In this document: positions 8,777-16,840 of the stretch, in pieces
Numbering within the stretch: position 1 is the first letter of the stretch
Layout: every line of letters starts with the position of its first letter
Origin: Candidatus Latescibacterota bacterium
Lineage (GTDB): Bacteria; Latescibacterota; UBA2968; UBA8231
DNA: 64,000 nt
Assembly (NCBI GenBank): GCA_022827835.1
Contig: JAJEIO010000023.1
Span: 1-64,000, forward strand
Direction of reading: 5' to 3'
Made by a program: the position numbers and the translations under genes
The notes under the pieces: generated by a model
Databases searched by the model: none
Told to the model about the DNA's origin: nothing
Seen by the model: only the letters and a program-made list of their open reading frames with translations

Positions 8777-9249
8777 GGGCGATCTGCCGGAGTGCGAAGG
8801 CGGCGCACGCCCTGCAAGAGGAAGCGCAGCGCCATCAGCCCAAAGACGAGGGGAAAGCACAATTGGGCGATCCAAGCGGGGACGGCAAAGAATGCCGTCG
8901 TGCCGAATGTGCGTTCGTCGAGCACGAAGCGGCTAGCGATATAGGCTAGATAGGAGCAAAGCGCGGCGGCAAAAAAGTCCGCGCAACTCAAGACAATAGC
9001 TCGCGCCCGGGCGGGTAGCAGGCGCAACGCAGCGTCAATGCGGATGTGTTTGTCGAGCCGGGTGGCCACCAAAGCGCCGGCTAGCCCAATCCACAACACA
9101 AGGTGCCGCACGAGACTTTCGGTGCCCAGGAAGGTGATGGAGAATAGATTGCGCACGAGAATCTGCCCACAGGTCAGCACTAGCAGGCAGATTACCAAGA
9201 GAACGAGAAAGCCGGTCTCAAGGCGGTGGAGGATGGGCTGGCCGCTCAA
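8773..9249 (-). CDS. dctQ: TRAP transporter small permease, DctQ
   Basis: 158 residues with four hydrophobic helices, the normal DctQ topology. Conserved elements are the helix LVICLLVLTCGQILVRNLF, then GTESLVRHLVLWIGLAGALVATRLDKHIRID, which fits the DctQ core pattern including the D-x-H-I-R-I-D stretch. The subunit supports the DctM transport domain. The ATG overlaps the dctP stop by four bases (ATGA), so the order P-Q-M is a coupled operon. Confidence 0.88.
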   Translation of the reverse strand: MSGQPILHRLETGFLVLLVICLLVLTCGQILVRNLFSITFLGTESLVRHLVLWIGLAGALVATRLDKHIRIDAALRLLPARARAIVLSCADFFAAALCSYLAYIASRFVLDERTFGTTAFFAVPAWIAQLCFPLVFGLMALRFLLQGVRRLRTPADRP

Positions 9250-10250
9250 GGGGAAGTCTGGCGAAAGTCTTGGAGGTGTCGCGCTATTTGTTCGTAGGCC
9301 TCGCGGGAAAAGGCTCGACCTACGAGTTCGGCTTCGGCGCTAGCGACGAGGTCCTTAAAGGTCTCTACATCGTTTGGGTTAACCTCGACCAGTGACAGGC
9401 CGTTGGCCTGCAACACGGTCATGGCCTCGTCATTTTCTCGGCGGTTGCGCTGATTCAGAGTGGCCATGTGCTGCCGAGCTATGCGGTGGATGCGTTCGCG
9501 ATCGGCTGCGGGAATCTTGGCGAAAGTTCGCTTGTCGATCAAGAGAGCGCCTAGTGTGTAGTTGATGGGAAGTTGGGTGACGTATTTTGCGCGAGTAAAC
9601 CATTGGAGGACGATGGTCGCCGATGGCGAGGCGTACACCACATCGATTAAGTTGGTCTGCAATCCGAGGAGGACATCGGGGATGTTTAGGGGAACCGAAG
9701 TGACACCGGCTAAACGGAAAAGCACGGAGGTCAGCGGTTCATCGGGTAGCTGCCATACCTTTTGGTCGCTCATGTCCTCGACAGTAGCTACCGGTTGCTG
9801 AGAGAGAATGTGGACAAAGCCGATGTCGGCCCAACCAAGAAAGACATAACCCCGTTCCTCGTATCCCTGTCGGTAAAAGGCATCCATTTTCTCGAGCACG
9901 TAATCTACTTCGGCATAGCTGTCGAAGAGGAAGGGCATTTGCAGCGCGAGCACATCGGGCAAGGTCTGACTGACACCTTGGCCGCCAAAATTACCGCCGT
10001 GGAGCTGGCCGATGCGCATCTTGCGCAAGACGACCTTCTCGTCGCCTTGAACGCCACCGGGATAGATTTTGAACCCTACGTTACCCTCCGTCTCCCGCCG
10101 CACATCTGCGTCAATGGTGCGGAGGACTTTGGCCCAACTACTACCCTCTGGGGCGAGGGTTGCAATTTTGAGGAGGTGATTGGGTTGGGCCGCGACAGAA
10201 TTGGCTACGAGCGCGGCGACGACTGCAAAAAGTCCCTTAAAAGAAATCAT
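9246..10250 (-). CDS. dctP: TRAP transporter substrate-binding protein, DctP/TatP type
   Basis: A periplasmic binding protein of 334 residues with a Sec signal peptide ending around SVAAQ. The N-terminal strand LKIATLAPEGSSWAKVL is typical of DctP. Most family members have an Arg in a K-x-R-V-P segment that holds the substrate carboxylate; here the corresponding segment reads QKVWQLPDE, with Trp in that place. This and the neighbouring TatT gene suggest a TRAP-T system whose ligand may not be a simple carboxylate (inference). It overlaps tatT by 14 bp upstream and dctQ by 4 bp downstream. Confidence 0.88.
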   Translation of the reverse strand: MISFKGLFAVVAALVANSVAAQPNHLLKIATLAPEGSSWAKVLRTIDADVRRETEGNVGFKIYPGGVQGDEKVVLRKMRIGQLHGGNFGGQGVSQTLPDVLALQMPFLFDSYAEVDYVLEKMDAFYRQGYEERGYVFLGWADIGFVHILSQQPVATVEDMSDQKVWQLPDEPLTSVLFRLAGVTSVPLNIPDVLLGLQTNLIDVVYASPSATIVLQWFTRAKYVTQLPINYTLGALLIDKRTFAKIPAADRERIHRIARQHMATLNQRNRRENDEAMTVLQANGLSLVEVNPNDVETFKDLVASAEAELVGRAFSREAYEQIARHLQDFRQTSP

Positions 10251-11106
10251 CAGCTTGGTCTAGTAGGATCTGCGCCTGTTTTTGGGCGGCAATGTTTTGC
10301 AAGGTAAGCTCCGGTACGGCGTCCGCCGGGCTGGCTAGGGCTTGGTTGAGCAGGGATTCGTATAGCTCCCGGTCAAAAGTGTTCCGCGCATAGAATTTGG
10401 CCTTGGCTACGTACACCATGAGAACCTGTCCCTTGCTGATGGCCGTAGCTCGGTCGAAGTGTTCGGCAGCCTTTTCCGGGTTGCCGCCCAACATCGGCGG
10501 CAAGGCGGCGTAATAGGACCCCAAGAAGACATGGGAAGTCCCGTATTGAAAGGTCTCGTCTTGGTCCACGATCCACTGCATGAGTTTAATGACTTTGGGC
10601 AATTCGGCCAGTGCCGCCATGGATTCAATGTTGGCACTAATCCAAGCACCCCAACTCGAAGCGGCCCAGAACACGGTCGGCAGGTCTGAAGCCTCTAAGT
10701 CGTCAGTGACGCGGATAAATTCAGCATACGGTGCTTGGAGTAAGTCTGGTTGACTGAGGCGCAGGGCGAGGGCTTTGAGGCCGTTCACCTTGCCCCGGTG
10801 GTACAGGTGCTTGGCCCGTTCGGGATCATCGACTTCGACCAAGGTGGCGTAGGAAGTATATATCTCAGCAGCACTTAAGAGCAATTGCGGATCTTGCGGA
10901 TTGGCCACCAGCAGCCCTTCTAATAAGAGCAGGAAGGTAGGCACGCCCGAGGCGACCAAATCCAAATCGTCGTGGCGGGCTGTGGCCGCACTGACGTCCT
11001 CGATTAGCGATCCCACCAACGCGGATTGTAGCCTAGCCGCGCACCCAATCGGCCCAAAGGCCAAGGTTGCCAGCAATAGCATTGTCAAGAGGTGTTTAGC
11101 TACCAT
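10237..11106 (-). CDS. TRAP-T accessory lipoprotein (TatT-like TPR protein)
   Basis: 289 residues. The hydrophobic N-terminus ends in the lipobox PIGC near residue 22, so it should be lipid-anchored. The rest is alpha-helical repeat sequence (NPQDPQLLLSAAEIYTSYATL, ERAKHLYHRGKVNGLKAL, PEKAAEHFDRATAISKGQ), consistent with the TPR-like TAtT family described in Treponema pallidum. In that family TatT forms an oligomer that associates with the substrate-binding protein. Its position directly before dctP, with overlapping reading frames, strongly supports this assignment. Confidence 0.8.
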   Translation of the reverse strand: MVAKHLLTMLLLATLAFGPIGCAARLQSALVGSLIEDVSAATARHDDLDLVASGVPTFLLLLEGLLVANPQDPQLLLSAAEIYTSYATLVEVDDPERAKHLYHRGKVNGLKALALRLSQPDLLQAPYAEFIRVTDDLEASDLPTVFWAASSWGAWISANIESMAALAELPKVIKLMQWIVDQDETFQYGTSHVFLGSYYAALPPMLGGNPEKAAEHFDRATAISKGQVLMVYVAKAKFYARNTFDRELYESLLNQALASPADAVPELTLQNIAAQKQAQILLDQADDFF

Positions 11107-11158
11107 TCGGACCCAAGAAATCGGCTAAGAGGGCTAAGAAGGGTTCCTCGTTGGTTTT

Positions 11159-12241
11159 CTAACCCCTAAGTGCGCGAGTTTTGTCACTGTCCATCTCCTC
11201 CTCAGGCTCTGTCGTGATGCGTAAGCACTGCCAAGGGTTTCCGTCTTCAGCACAGGCCGCAAAAATCTCCAAGGCACTGGCCAAATCCTCGCCACGCGCG
11301 CGATAAACAGCGGAAAAGAGCGTTAAATTGGCGTTGTAGCGACGATAAGATAAGAGACGTGCATTGTTTAGTTCCCACTGGAGGAATCCATCGTACTGAT
11401 TGTAGGTAAACTGTGTTCTTATGAGCGCAAAATCGCGCTGGCGTTGGGCAAAAACGACTTGCCTGTCGCGCAGCACAATGTTGCGAGGCAAACCGAGCGA
11501 GTAGAGGCTGTCGAGTGCCGCGACGGTCTCGGCCATGAAGTGCCGAAAGAGAGCTGCGTCCGCTCGGCGCGTCTCGGCCTGTTGTAAGAGCGGGGTATCG
11601 GTGCCGAAGTGTTGTGCCAAGAAGAGCAGGGACCCTTGGCGGCCGACGAAGGTCGCCAAGCTCTCGTTGTAATCGGTCTGCCCTGGGGCATAGACAAGGG
11701 CGTGAGTCAACTCGTGGAGGATCAAATCGGCTAGCTGATCGGGCGCGTAATCGAGCATTGGGCTGAGAATTGGATCGGAAAAAAATCCCAAGGTACTGTA
11801 GGCACTGACTGGACGGACAATGGCATCGTATCCCTCGGCGGCGAGGGCATCGCGCTGCTCGTCGGCCAGATCGCGGTGGAAGAAGCCTTTGTAGGGGACC
11901 TCACCGACGAGTGGAAAATCCCAAGTATAAGGTGAGAATCGATCGGGCGGACAAGCGCTGACATTCCAACTGATCGGATCGCCGCCCGTATCGTAGAAGG
12001 TCGTGTACTGATCGTCTGTTTTCAGACCCACGCTTTCGGCATAGCGCAGGATGGCTTGGATCAGCTCTAGTTGCGTCCGAGTTTGCGCGGCCAAATCGGG
12101 TCGGGCGAGGAGGGTTTGGACTGGTATGCGATTATACACCACGCGGCTTTGACCGCGGGCCAGATGCCAATAGTAATTGAAATTGCAGCCGCAAATGCCC
12201 AACAGGCCAAGCCCGATGAGAATTCGAAATAAAAGAGGCAT
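11159..12241 (-). CDS. Lipoprotein zinc aminopeptidase-like protein (PF10023-type)
   Basis: 360 residues. A hydrophobic leader ends in the lipobox ICGC (Cys near residue 19), indicating a membrane-anchored lipoprotein. The zinc metalloprotease motif HELTH sits in LADLILHELTHALVYAPGQ, followed by NESLATFVG, whose Glu is a plausible third ligand. This pattern and length match the putative aminopeptidase family PF10023. No substrate can be inferred. It lies 52 bp upstream of tatT on the same strand and may belong to the TRAP transcription unit. Confidence 0.75.
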   Translation of the reverse strand: MPLLFRILIGLGLLGICGCNFNYYWHLARGQSRVVYNRIPVQTLLARPDLAAQTRTQLELIQAILRYAESVGLKTDDQYTTFYDTGGDPISWNVSACPPDRFSPYTWDFPLVGEVPYKGFFHRDLADEQRDALAAEGYDAIVRPVSAYSTLGFFSDPILSPMLDYAPDQLADLILHELTHALVYAPGQTDYNESLATFVGRQGSLLFLAQHFGTDTPLLQQAETRRADAALFRHFMAETVAALDSLYSLGLPRNIVLRDRQVVFAQRQRDFALIRTQFTYNQYDGFLQWELNNARLLSYRRYNANLTLFSAVYRARGEDLASALEIFAACAEDGNPWQCLRITTEPEEEMDSDKTRALRG

Positions 12242-12291
12242 CCGCGGCCAAGGCCACTTGTGCGTCTTAATAGGAGAGGGAGCCAGCCAAC

Positions 12292-12780
12292 CTAGGGTTT
12301 GCTGACGATCTTTTCTCCATCGAAGATCACATTACCTTCTTTGTCGAGGACGCGACCGTCGCTGGTAAACTCATACTTCATGGATTGACCCAAGGTCAGG
12401 CGGCGTTGTACTTCCTCTAAGTCTTGGTTGTATTTCTCGATTAGCTTTTCAATCGGCCCTTCAAACGAGGTCTGATGCCGCTTGGGGCGATCCTTGTTGT
12501 GGGCGGCCCTTTCCTCAGCTGTCATAATGGGCAGGCGCTCGGCAGCGGGGGTGAACCGCCCGGCCATGGCCTGTTGGCGGCGATACTTCTCGTGGCGCTT
12601 TTCCGACTCGGTCAGCATTTCTTCGGGAATGGTCTCGAAGCCGGTATCTTGGTCGCCTCCTTGTTCCCGGCGTTTTTGCTGCTCTTCTTGGACTTCGCGC
12701 GAAAGGCGCTGTTGGCGCTCGTGGTCCAAGCTAGTGTCGGTCCCTAATCTCCGCAGTACATGTCGTGCGGCCTTGTTCAT
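12292..12780 (-). CDS. Hypothetical charged protein
   Basis: I do not recognise this 162-residue protein. It is very rich in Glu, Arg, Lys and Gln, with probable coiled-coil stretches (RQQRLSREVQEEQQKRREQ near 23-41 and EKLIEKYNQDLEEVQRRLTLG near 111-131). It ends in a short beta-like tail, YEFTSDGRVLDKEGNVIFDG. There is no signal peptide or membrane segment. GGGAGGT about 11 nt upstream of the ATG is a strong ribosome-binding site, which supports a real gene. It is divergent from mreB and leads the minus-strand lipoprotein/TRAP run. Confidence 0.6.
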   Translation of the reverse strand: MNKAARHVLRRLGTDTSLDHERQQRLSREVQEEQQKRREQGGDQDTGFETIPEEMLTESEKRHEKYRRQQAMAGRFTPAAERLPIMTAEERAAHNKDRPKRHQTSFEGPIEKLIEKYNQDLEEVQRRLTLGQSMKYEFTSDGRVLDKEGNVIFDGEKIVSKP

Positions 12781-12861
12781 AGGAATGGGCTACCTCCCTG
12801 AAAACTGCATGCAGTGCGTTCAAATTGGCTAGCGATAAAAAATATAAGGGGAGCGAGTGAT

Positions 12862-12891
12862 TTGGCAAATCCAAATGACCTTAGTTATTAT
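12862..12891 (+). promoter_or_regulatory. Candidate mreB promoter in the divergent gap
   Basis: TTGGCA and TATTAT with an 18-bp spacer, about 88 bp upstream of mreB. The -35 region lies in a small inverted repeat (TTTGG-CAAAT-CCAAA). The mreB ribosome-binding site is GGAG at 12968-12971. Nothing else is recognisable in the 198-bp gap. Confidence 0.4.
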
Positions 12892-12978
12892 AGATAGGCG
12901 GAGCGGAGGCTCGCAATGCCGGGGTGCTCAGACCAAGGCTACAGAGTCGAGATTTAACTTTTTGGATGGAGATACAGA

Positions 12979-13998
12979 ATGAGCGTTTTTTCGCGTTTTT
13001 TTTCGCATGAAATAGGTATAGACTTGGGTACCGCCAATACCTTGGTGTATGTCAAAGGCAAGGGAATCGTCCTCAACGAACCCTCGGTTGTCGCCCGCCA
13101 AGTCTCCACCCAAAAAGTTATTGCCGTCGGCGCAGAGGCCAAGGAAATGATGGGGCGTGAAAACGCTGGGATCCAAATAATTCGCCCCTTGAAAGACGGT
13201 GTTATCGCCGATTTTGAAGTTACCGAAGAGATGATTCGCAGCTTTATCCGCAAAGTAAAAAAGAACAAACTTTTTGTGCGGCCTAAGATCGTGGTAGCGG
13301 TCCCGGCAGGCAGCACTGAAGTAGAGAAGCGGGCCGTGCGAAACTCCTGCGAGCGCGTGGGAGCCAGAGAAGTTCATCTGGTCAGCGAGCCGATGGCCGC
13401 AGCTATCGGCATGGGGTTGCCCGTTCACCAAGCCGTTGGCTCAATGGTTATCGATATTGGTGGCGGGACGACGGAGGTTGCCGTAATTGCCCTTTCAGGT
13501 CTAGTCGAACACGAGTCGCTGCGGGTGGCTGGGGAAGCTATGGATCAGTCAATTTCCGAGTGGATGCGCAGAAAGCACAACCTGCTTATTGGCGTCCAAG
13601 GTGCCGAGAACATCAAGTGGAAAATCGGGTCGGCAACGGAGTTGGAAACAGAAGAGAGTATGCCGGTGCGTGGTCGCGACACCGTAGCCGGACTACCCAA
13701 AGTCATGCAAGTAGATTCAGTTGAGATACGAGAAGCCCTATCCGGTTCTGTAGCTCAAATTGTCGCCAGCGTGCGCAGAGTGCTGGAGAGGATGCCACCC
13801 GAATTGGCGGCAGATATCCTCGATAGGGGTATGGTACTCTGCGGCGGTGGAAGCATGTTGCGGGGGCTGAGGGAACACCTGCTTGAGGCGACGAGTTTGC
13901 CTACGTATGTCGATAGTGAAGACCCCCTTTCGGCCGTGGTGCGGGGAAATGCTCGCATTCTCGAAGAGTTTGATAACTATCGTCAAGTTTTGCTCTAA
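12979..13998 (+). CDS. mreB: Rod shape-determining actin homologue MreB
   Basis: A bacterial actin that forms membrane-associated filaments directing lateral peptidoglycan synthesis. 339 residues, normal length. N-terminal FSRFFSHEIGIDLGTANTLVYVKGKGIVLNEPSVVA contains phosphate-binding loop 1; the second phosphate loop is VIDIGGGTTEVAVI near 155; the adenosine region is LCGGGSMLRGL near 287. Seven bases separate it from mreC. Its presence suggests a rod-like cell. Confidence 0.97.
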   Translation: MSVFSRFFSHEIGIDLGTANTLVYVKGKGIVLNEPSVVARQVSTQKVIAVGAEAKEMMGRENAGIQIIRPLKDGVIADFEVTEEMIRSFIRKVKKNKLFVRPKIVVAVPAGSTEVEKRAVRNSCERVGAREVHLVSEPMAAAIGMGLPVHQAVGSMVIDIGGGTTEVAVIALSGLVEHESLRVAGEAMDQSISEWMRRKHNLLIGVQGAENIKWKIGSATELETEESMPVRGRDTVAGLPKVMQVDSVEIREALSGSVAQIVASVRRVLERMPPELAADILDRGMVLCGGGSMLRGLREHLLEATSLPTYVDSEDPLSAVVRGNARILEEFDNYRQVLL

Positions 13999-14005
13999 CT
14001 GAGTT

Positions 14006-14767
14006 ATGACCAATACGCGGGAGCTCATCGTCATTGGACTAGCCTTTGCCTGCGCCTTGATCTTGATGGGCTTACCTACATCCTATAAGACTTCTATCGC
14101 CGAGCGCTGTCAAGCCGGTTTAGCGGCATCAGGACAAGCACTGTTTTCGCGAGTCATCCGCTCTACACACAACGAGGAAAAAAGCCGTTTCCTCCTGACT
14201 CAAAACGTGGCCCTAGCCCTTGACAACATGCAGCTCCGAGAAGCTGGATGGGAAAATATGCGCCTGCGCAAGGCCCTGTCCTTTCGGCCTCTAGACGGAG
14301 GTACGCGCATTATTTCTGCCGAGGTGATCGGCCGAGACCCCGACCACATCTACGACGCGATCGTCATCAACGTTGGTCGCGACCACGGCGTAGATAAGGA
14401 TATGCCCGTGGTGACACCTGAAGGGCTCGTCGGTCACATTGCCCAAGTTGGCGGATCGGACTCGGTCGTGCAGTTGTTGATGCGCACGAGAGTGAGTGCT
14501 TTGATCCAAGCCACGCGTGCCCAAGGCATCGTCTCGTGGATCGACGGCCAGTTCCGGTTGCGATTCGTCGAATCGAGCAACTTGGTACGAGAGGGCGATT
14601 TAGTCGTATCATCGGGGTTGGGTGGGCGATACCCCCAGGGCATACCGATTGGCACGGTGGTGGCGGTGGATCAGGAGAAACGAGCCCCGGTCTTTTTGCG
14701 GGTCATCCTCAAGTCGATTGTGGATTTCTCTGTCCTTGAAGAGGTTTTTGTACTTGGCAAAGACTAA
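14006..14767 (+). CDS. mreC: Rod shape-determining protein MreC
   Basis: 253 residues with an N-terminal membrane helix (LIVIGLAFACALILMGLPTSY), then a coiled-coil segment (ALALDNMQLREAGWENMRLRKAL) and the beta-domain with AEVIGRDPDHIYDAIVINVGRDHGVDKDMPVVTPEGLVGHI, typical of MreC. It links MreB filaments to the periplasmic elongasome. mreD, pbp2 and rodA do not follow; the next gene is an HU protein, so the usual mre-mrd cluster is broken here. Confidence 0.95.
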   Translation: MTNTRELIVIGLAFACALILMGLPTSYKTSIAERCQAGLAASGQALFSRVIRSTHNEEKSRFLLTQNVALALDNMQLREAGWENMRLRKALSFRPLDGGTRIISAEVIGRDPDHIYDAIVINVGRDHGVDKDMPVVTPEGLVGHIAQVGGSDSVVQLLMRTRVSALIQATRAQGIVSWIDGQFRLRFVESSNLVREGDLVVSSGLGGRYPQGIPIGTVVAVDQEKRAPVFLRVILKSIVDFSVLEEVFVLGKD

Positions 14768-14874
14768 GAGAGTGCCGCTCGCCTTGACAGAGCATAAGCC
14801 GTGCCATATCCTTTAAAACTATCTGTTGGCGTGATAGTTACGCAATTTCAACCCATCCGAATGAGAGTGCGGTC

Positions 14875-15216
14875 TTGACGAAAGCTGATGTCGTGCGTCT
14901 AATCGCCGAGGGAACAGGACTTACCAAGACGGATACTGCGGCTGTGGTCAATGGATTTATTGAATCCGTAGTCAAGGCTTTGGAACGGGAAGATCACATT
15001 GAGATTCGTGGTTTTGGCACCTTCAAAGTCGTCGAGCGGGCACCGCGCATCGGTCGCAATCCACGCACAGGTGCCGAAGTAAAAATCGCCGGTCGCAAGG
15101 CCCCGATATTCAAGCCCTTAAAGGAGTTGCGGGCGCGCGTCAATGGAGAAAACGCAGAGGACAAAGATCCAGGAGATAGAAAAGATGCCCTGTGGCAGGA
15201 AGAGAAAGCGGCATAA
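14875..15216 (+). CDS. HU/IHF-family DNA-binding protein with C-terminal tail
   Basis: 113 residues. The HU fold is complete in residues 1-90: TKADVVRLIAEGTGLTKTDTAAVVNGFIESV, then GFGTFKVVERAPRIGRNPRTG, the DNA-binding arm. It starts with TTG. The last ~23 residues (NGENAEDKDPGDRKDALWQ) are an unusual charged extension, and its final 11 codons overlap a separate mini-gene in another frame. The tail may therefore be partly a by-product of that overlap. A second HU without the tail is at 58915. Confidence 0.88.
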   Translation: MTKADVVRLIAEGTGLTKTDTAAVVNGFIESVVKALEREDHIEIRGFGTFKVVERAPRIGRNPRTGAEVKIAGRKAPIFKPLKELRARVNGENAEDKDPGDRKDALWQEEKAA

Positions 15217-15277
15217 GATCGCTACGCACAAGCGCAAGAAGAGACTGCGCAAGAATCGACACAAGAAGAACATCTAG
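15185..15277 (+). CDS. AURKAIP1/COX24-type ribosomal mini-protein (mS38/bS22-like)
   Basis: A 30-residue peptide, MPCGRKRKRHKIATHKRKKR followed by LRKNRHKKNI. It is almost entirely basic and matches the PF08213 family, related to mitochondrial ribosomal protein mS38 and mycobacterial bS22 and common in Bacteroidetes-like genomes. AGGAG at 15171-15175 lies 9 nt before the ATG, an excellent ribosome-binding site. The gene overlaps the 3' end of the HU gene by 32 bp in a different frame and ends six bases before a tRNA. It is probably a small-subunit ribosomal component. Confidence 0.85.
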   Translation: MPCGRKRKRHKIATHKRKKRLRKNRHKKNI

Positions 15278-15282
15278 GCTAG

Positions 15283-15359
15283 GGGCTAATAGCTCAGCTG
15301 GATAGAGCGCCGGTCTCCGGAACCGGAGGTCCCAGGTTCGAATCCTGGTTAGCTCACCA
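15283..15359 (+). tRNA. tRNA-Arg (anticodon CCG)
   Basis: The acceptor stem GGGCTAA pairs with TTAGCTC (one G-U). The D-arm is GCTC/GAGC, the anticodon stem CCGGT/ACCGG encloses CTCCGGA, and the T-arm is CCAGG/CCTGG with TTCGAAT. CCA is encoded. The anticodon CCG reads CGG. Confidence 0.95.
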
Positions 15360-15392
15360 TTTTGTCGCCAGAGTATGGTCGGATAATTGAGT

Positions 15393-15470
15393 CGGGGTGT
15401 GGCGCAGCCCGGCTAGCGCGCTTCCTTGGGGTGGAAGAGGTCGCTGGTTCAAATCCAGTCACCCCGACCA
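15393..15470 (+). tRNA. tRNA-Pro (anticodon GGG)
   Basis: The acceptor stem CGGGGTG pairs with CACCCCG; C1-G72 is characteristic of proline tRNA. The anticodon stem CTTCC/GGAAG encloses TTGGGGT. The T-loop is TTCAAAT and CCA is encoded. It reads CCC and CCU. Confidence 0.95.
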
Positions 15471-15513
15471 TTTTTATGGTAGTATAGAGGTCGCATCTTT
15501 TGCTTGCCCACGT

Positions 15514-15591
15514 CGGGGTGTAGCGCAGCCCGGCTAGCGCACCTGCTTCGGGAGCAGGGGGTCGCCGGTTCAAATCCGGCCACCCCGACCA
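15514..15591 (+). tRNA. tRNA-Pro (anticodon CGG)
   Basis: Nearly identical in its arms to the preceding tRNA-Pro, apart from the anticodon arm CCTGC-TTCGGGA-GCAGG and the T-stem. CCA is encoded. The two look like a local tandem duplication with a shifted anticodon. Confidence 0.95.
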
Positions 15592-15594
15592 CGA

Positions 15595-15633
15595 ATTAAG
15601 TCCCTGTGAGCTTTTGACTTACAGGGACTTAAT
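15595..15633 (+). terminator. Long hairpin ending the tRNA cluster
   Basis: ATTAAGTCCCTGT and ACAGGGACTTAAT form a perfect 13-bp stem, extendable by three pairs to a 7-nt loop. TTATTTG follows instead of a pure T run. It is probably a terminator or 3' processing barrier between tRNA-Pro and ychF. Confidence 0.65.
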
Positions 15634-15651
15634 TTATTTGCGATATGAGGT

Positions 15652-16743
15652 ATGGCTCTTTCCATCGGCATAATCGGCTTGCCCAATGTGGGCAAATCAA
15701 CGCTCTTCAATGCGCTGACAGGAGATGGGGCCGAGGTATCTAATTACCCATTTTGCACAGTGGCCCCCAATGTAGGCACCGTCGAAGTGCCGGATCCGCG
15801 CCTGGAGCGGCTAAGCGAAGTCATTCAGCCGGAATCTACAACGCCTACTAACATCCGCTTTGTCGATATTGCCGGGTTGGTGCGAGGTGCGAACCAAGGT
15901 GCCGGGTTGGGCAATCAATTCCTCGCTCACATCAGAGATGTCGATGCCCTAGTTCACGTGGTGCGCTGTTTTGACAACGCGCAAATAAGCCATGTGGATG
16001 GGGCGATTGATCCCTTGCGCGATATTGAGACCATTGAAACGGAGTTGCTGCTGGCTGATTTGGCGGTGATGGAAAAGGCCGTGCCCCATCTAGATAAAGT
16101 GGTCCGCTCTGAACCGCGCAGCACGCGCGCGCAGGAACTGGTGGCCTGCGCCAAGGTTTTAGCGGGATTGCAGCGCGGAATGGGTGCGGCGGCGATGGGG
16201 TTGACCTCAGAAGAAAGGGACGCACTCGCTGCGTATAGCTTGCTGACGGCAAGTCCGGTGCTTTATGCGGCCAATGTCGGGGAAGTAGAGGCCGACGCGC
16301 CGGGACCGTGGGTGGATCAGCTAGTCGAACGCTATGGAGCGGACCAAGTGCTGGTCATCTCGGCGCAGCTCGAAGCAGAGATCGCTGGTCTGGGCCAAGA
16401 GGAAAGAGCGGAGTTTAGCCGAGAGTTGGGATTGGAATACGAGGGAATGGAGCGCTTAGTCCAAGCTGGATATAAGCTGCTGGATCTGATTACCTTCTAC
16501 ACGCTCGCCAACGGCAAGCTACAGGCTTGGCAGTTGCCGCGCGGGGAAAAAGCACCTAAAGCAGCCGGGCGGATCCACACGGACATGGAGAAGGGGTTCA
16601 TCCGCGCCGAGCTGGCCTCTTGTGAGCAGCTAATTACTATGGGGGGATGGGCACCGCTGAAAGCAGCCGGACAATTGCGCAGCGAAGGCCGGGATTACGT
16701 CGTCGCTGATGGGGATGTCATCACTTTTCTTTTTAAGGCTTGA
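15652..16743 (+). CDS. ychF: Ribosome-binding ATPase YchF (OLA1/Obg family)
   Basis: 363 residues, full length. G1 is GLPNVGKST near 9-17, the switch region is NVGTVEVPDPRLERL, G3 is DIAGLVRGANQGAGLGNQFL, and the C-terminal TGS domain ends in DYVVADGDVITFLFKA. YchF prefers ATP over GTP and binds 70S ribosomes. GAGG lies very close to the ATG. The gene stands alone between the tRNA cluster and the BMC trio. Confidence 0.96.
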   Translation: MALSIGIIGLPNVGKSTLFNALTGDGAEVSNYPFCTVAPNVGTVEVPDPRLERLSEVIQPESTTPTNIRFVDIAGLVRGANQGAGLGNQFLAHIRDVDALVHVVRCFDNAQISHVDGAIDPLRDIETIETELLLADLAVMEKAVPHLDKVVRSEPRSTRAQELVACAKVLAGLQRGMGAAAMGLTSEERDALAAYSLLTASPVLYAANVGEVEADAPGPWVDQLVERYGADQVLVISAQLEAEIAGLGQEERAEFSRELGLEYEGMERLVQAGYKLLDLITFYTLANGKLQAWQLPRGEKAPKAAGRIHTDMEKGFIRAELASCEQLITMGGWAPLKAAGQLRSEGRDYVVADGDVITFLFKA

Positions 16744-16840
16744 GGCCCAGAAGAATCGTCTTGAGGAACGCGTTTTGTGTTTTGACGGAAGGTGTTAGGT
16801 CGCCTATCTTCTGCCGTTTAAACAAGAGCGAAACAGACCA

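Noticed and set aside
12781..12978. Possible small gene or riboswitch in the mreB upstream gap
   Set aside because: No open frame with a ribosome-binding site and no recognisable aptamer pattern; only a promoter-like pair is visible.
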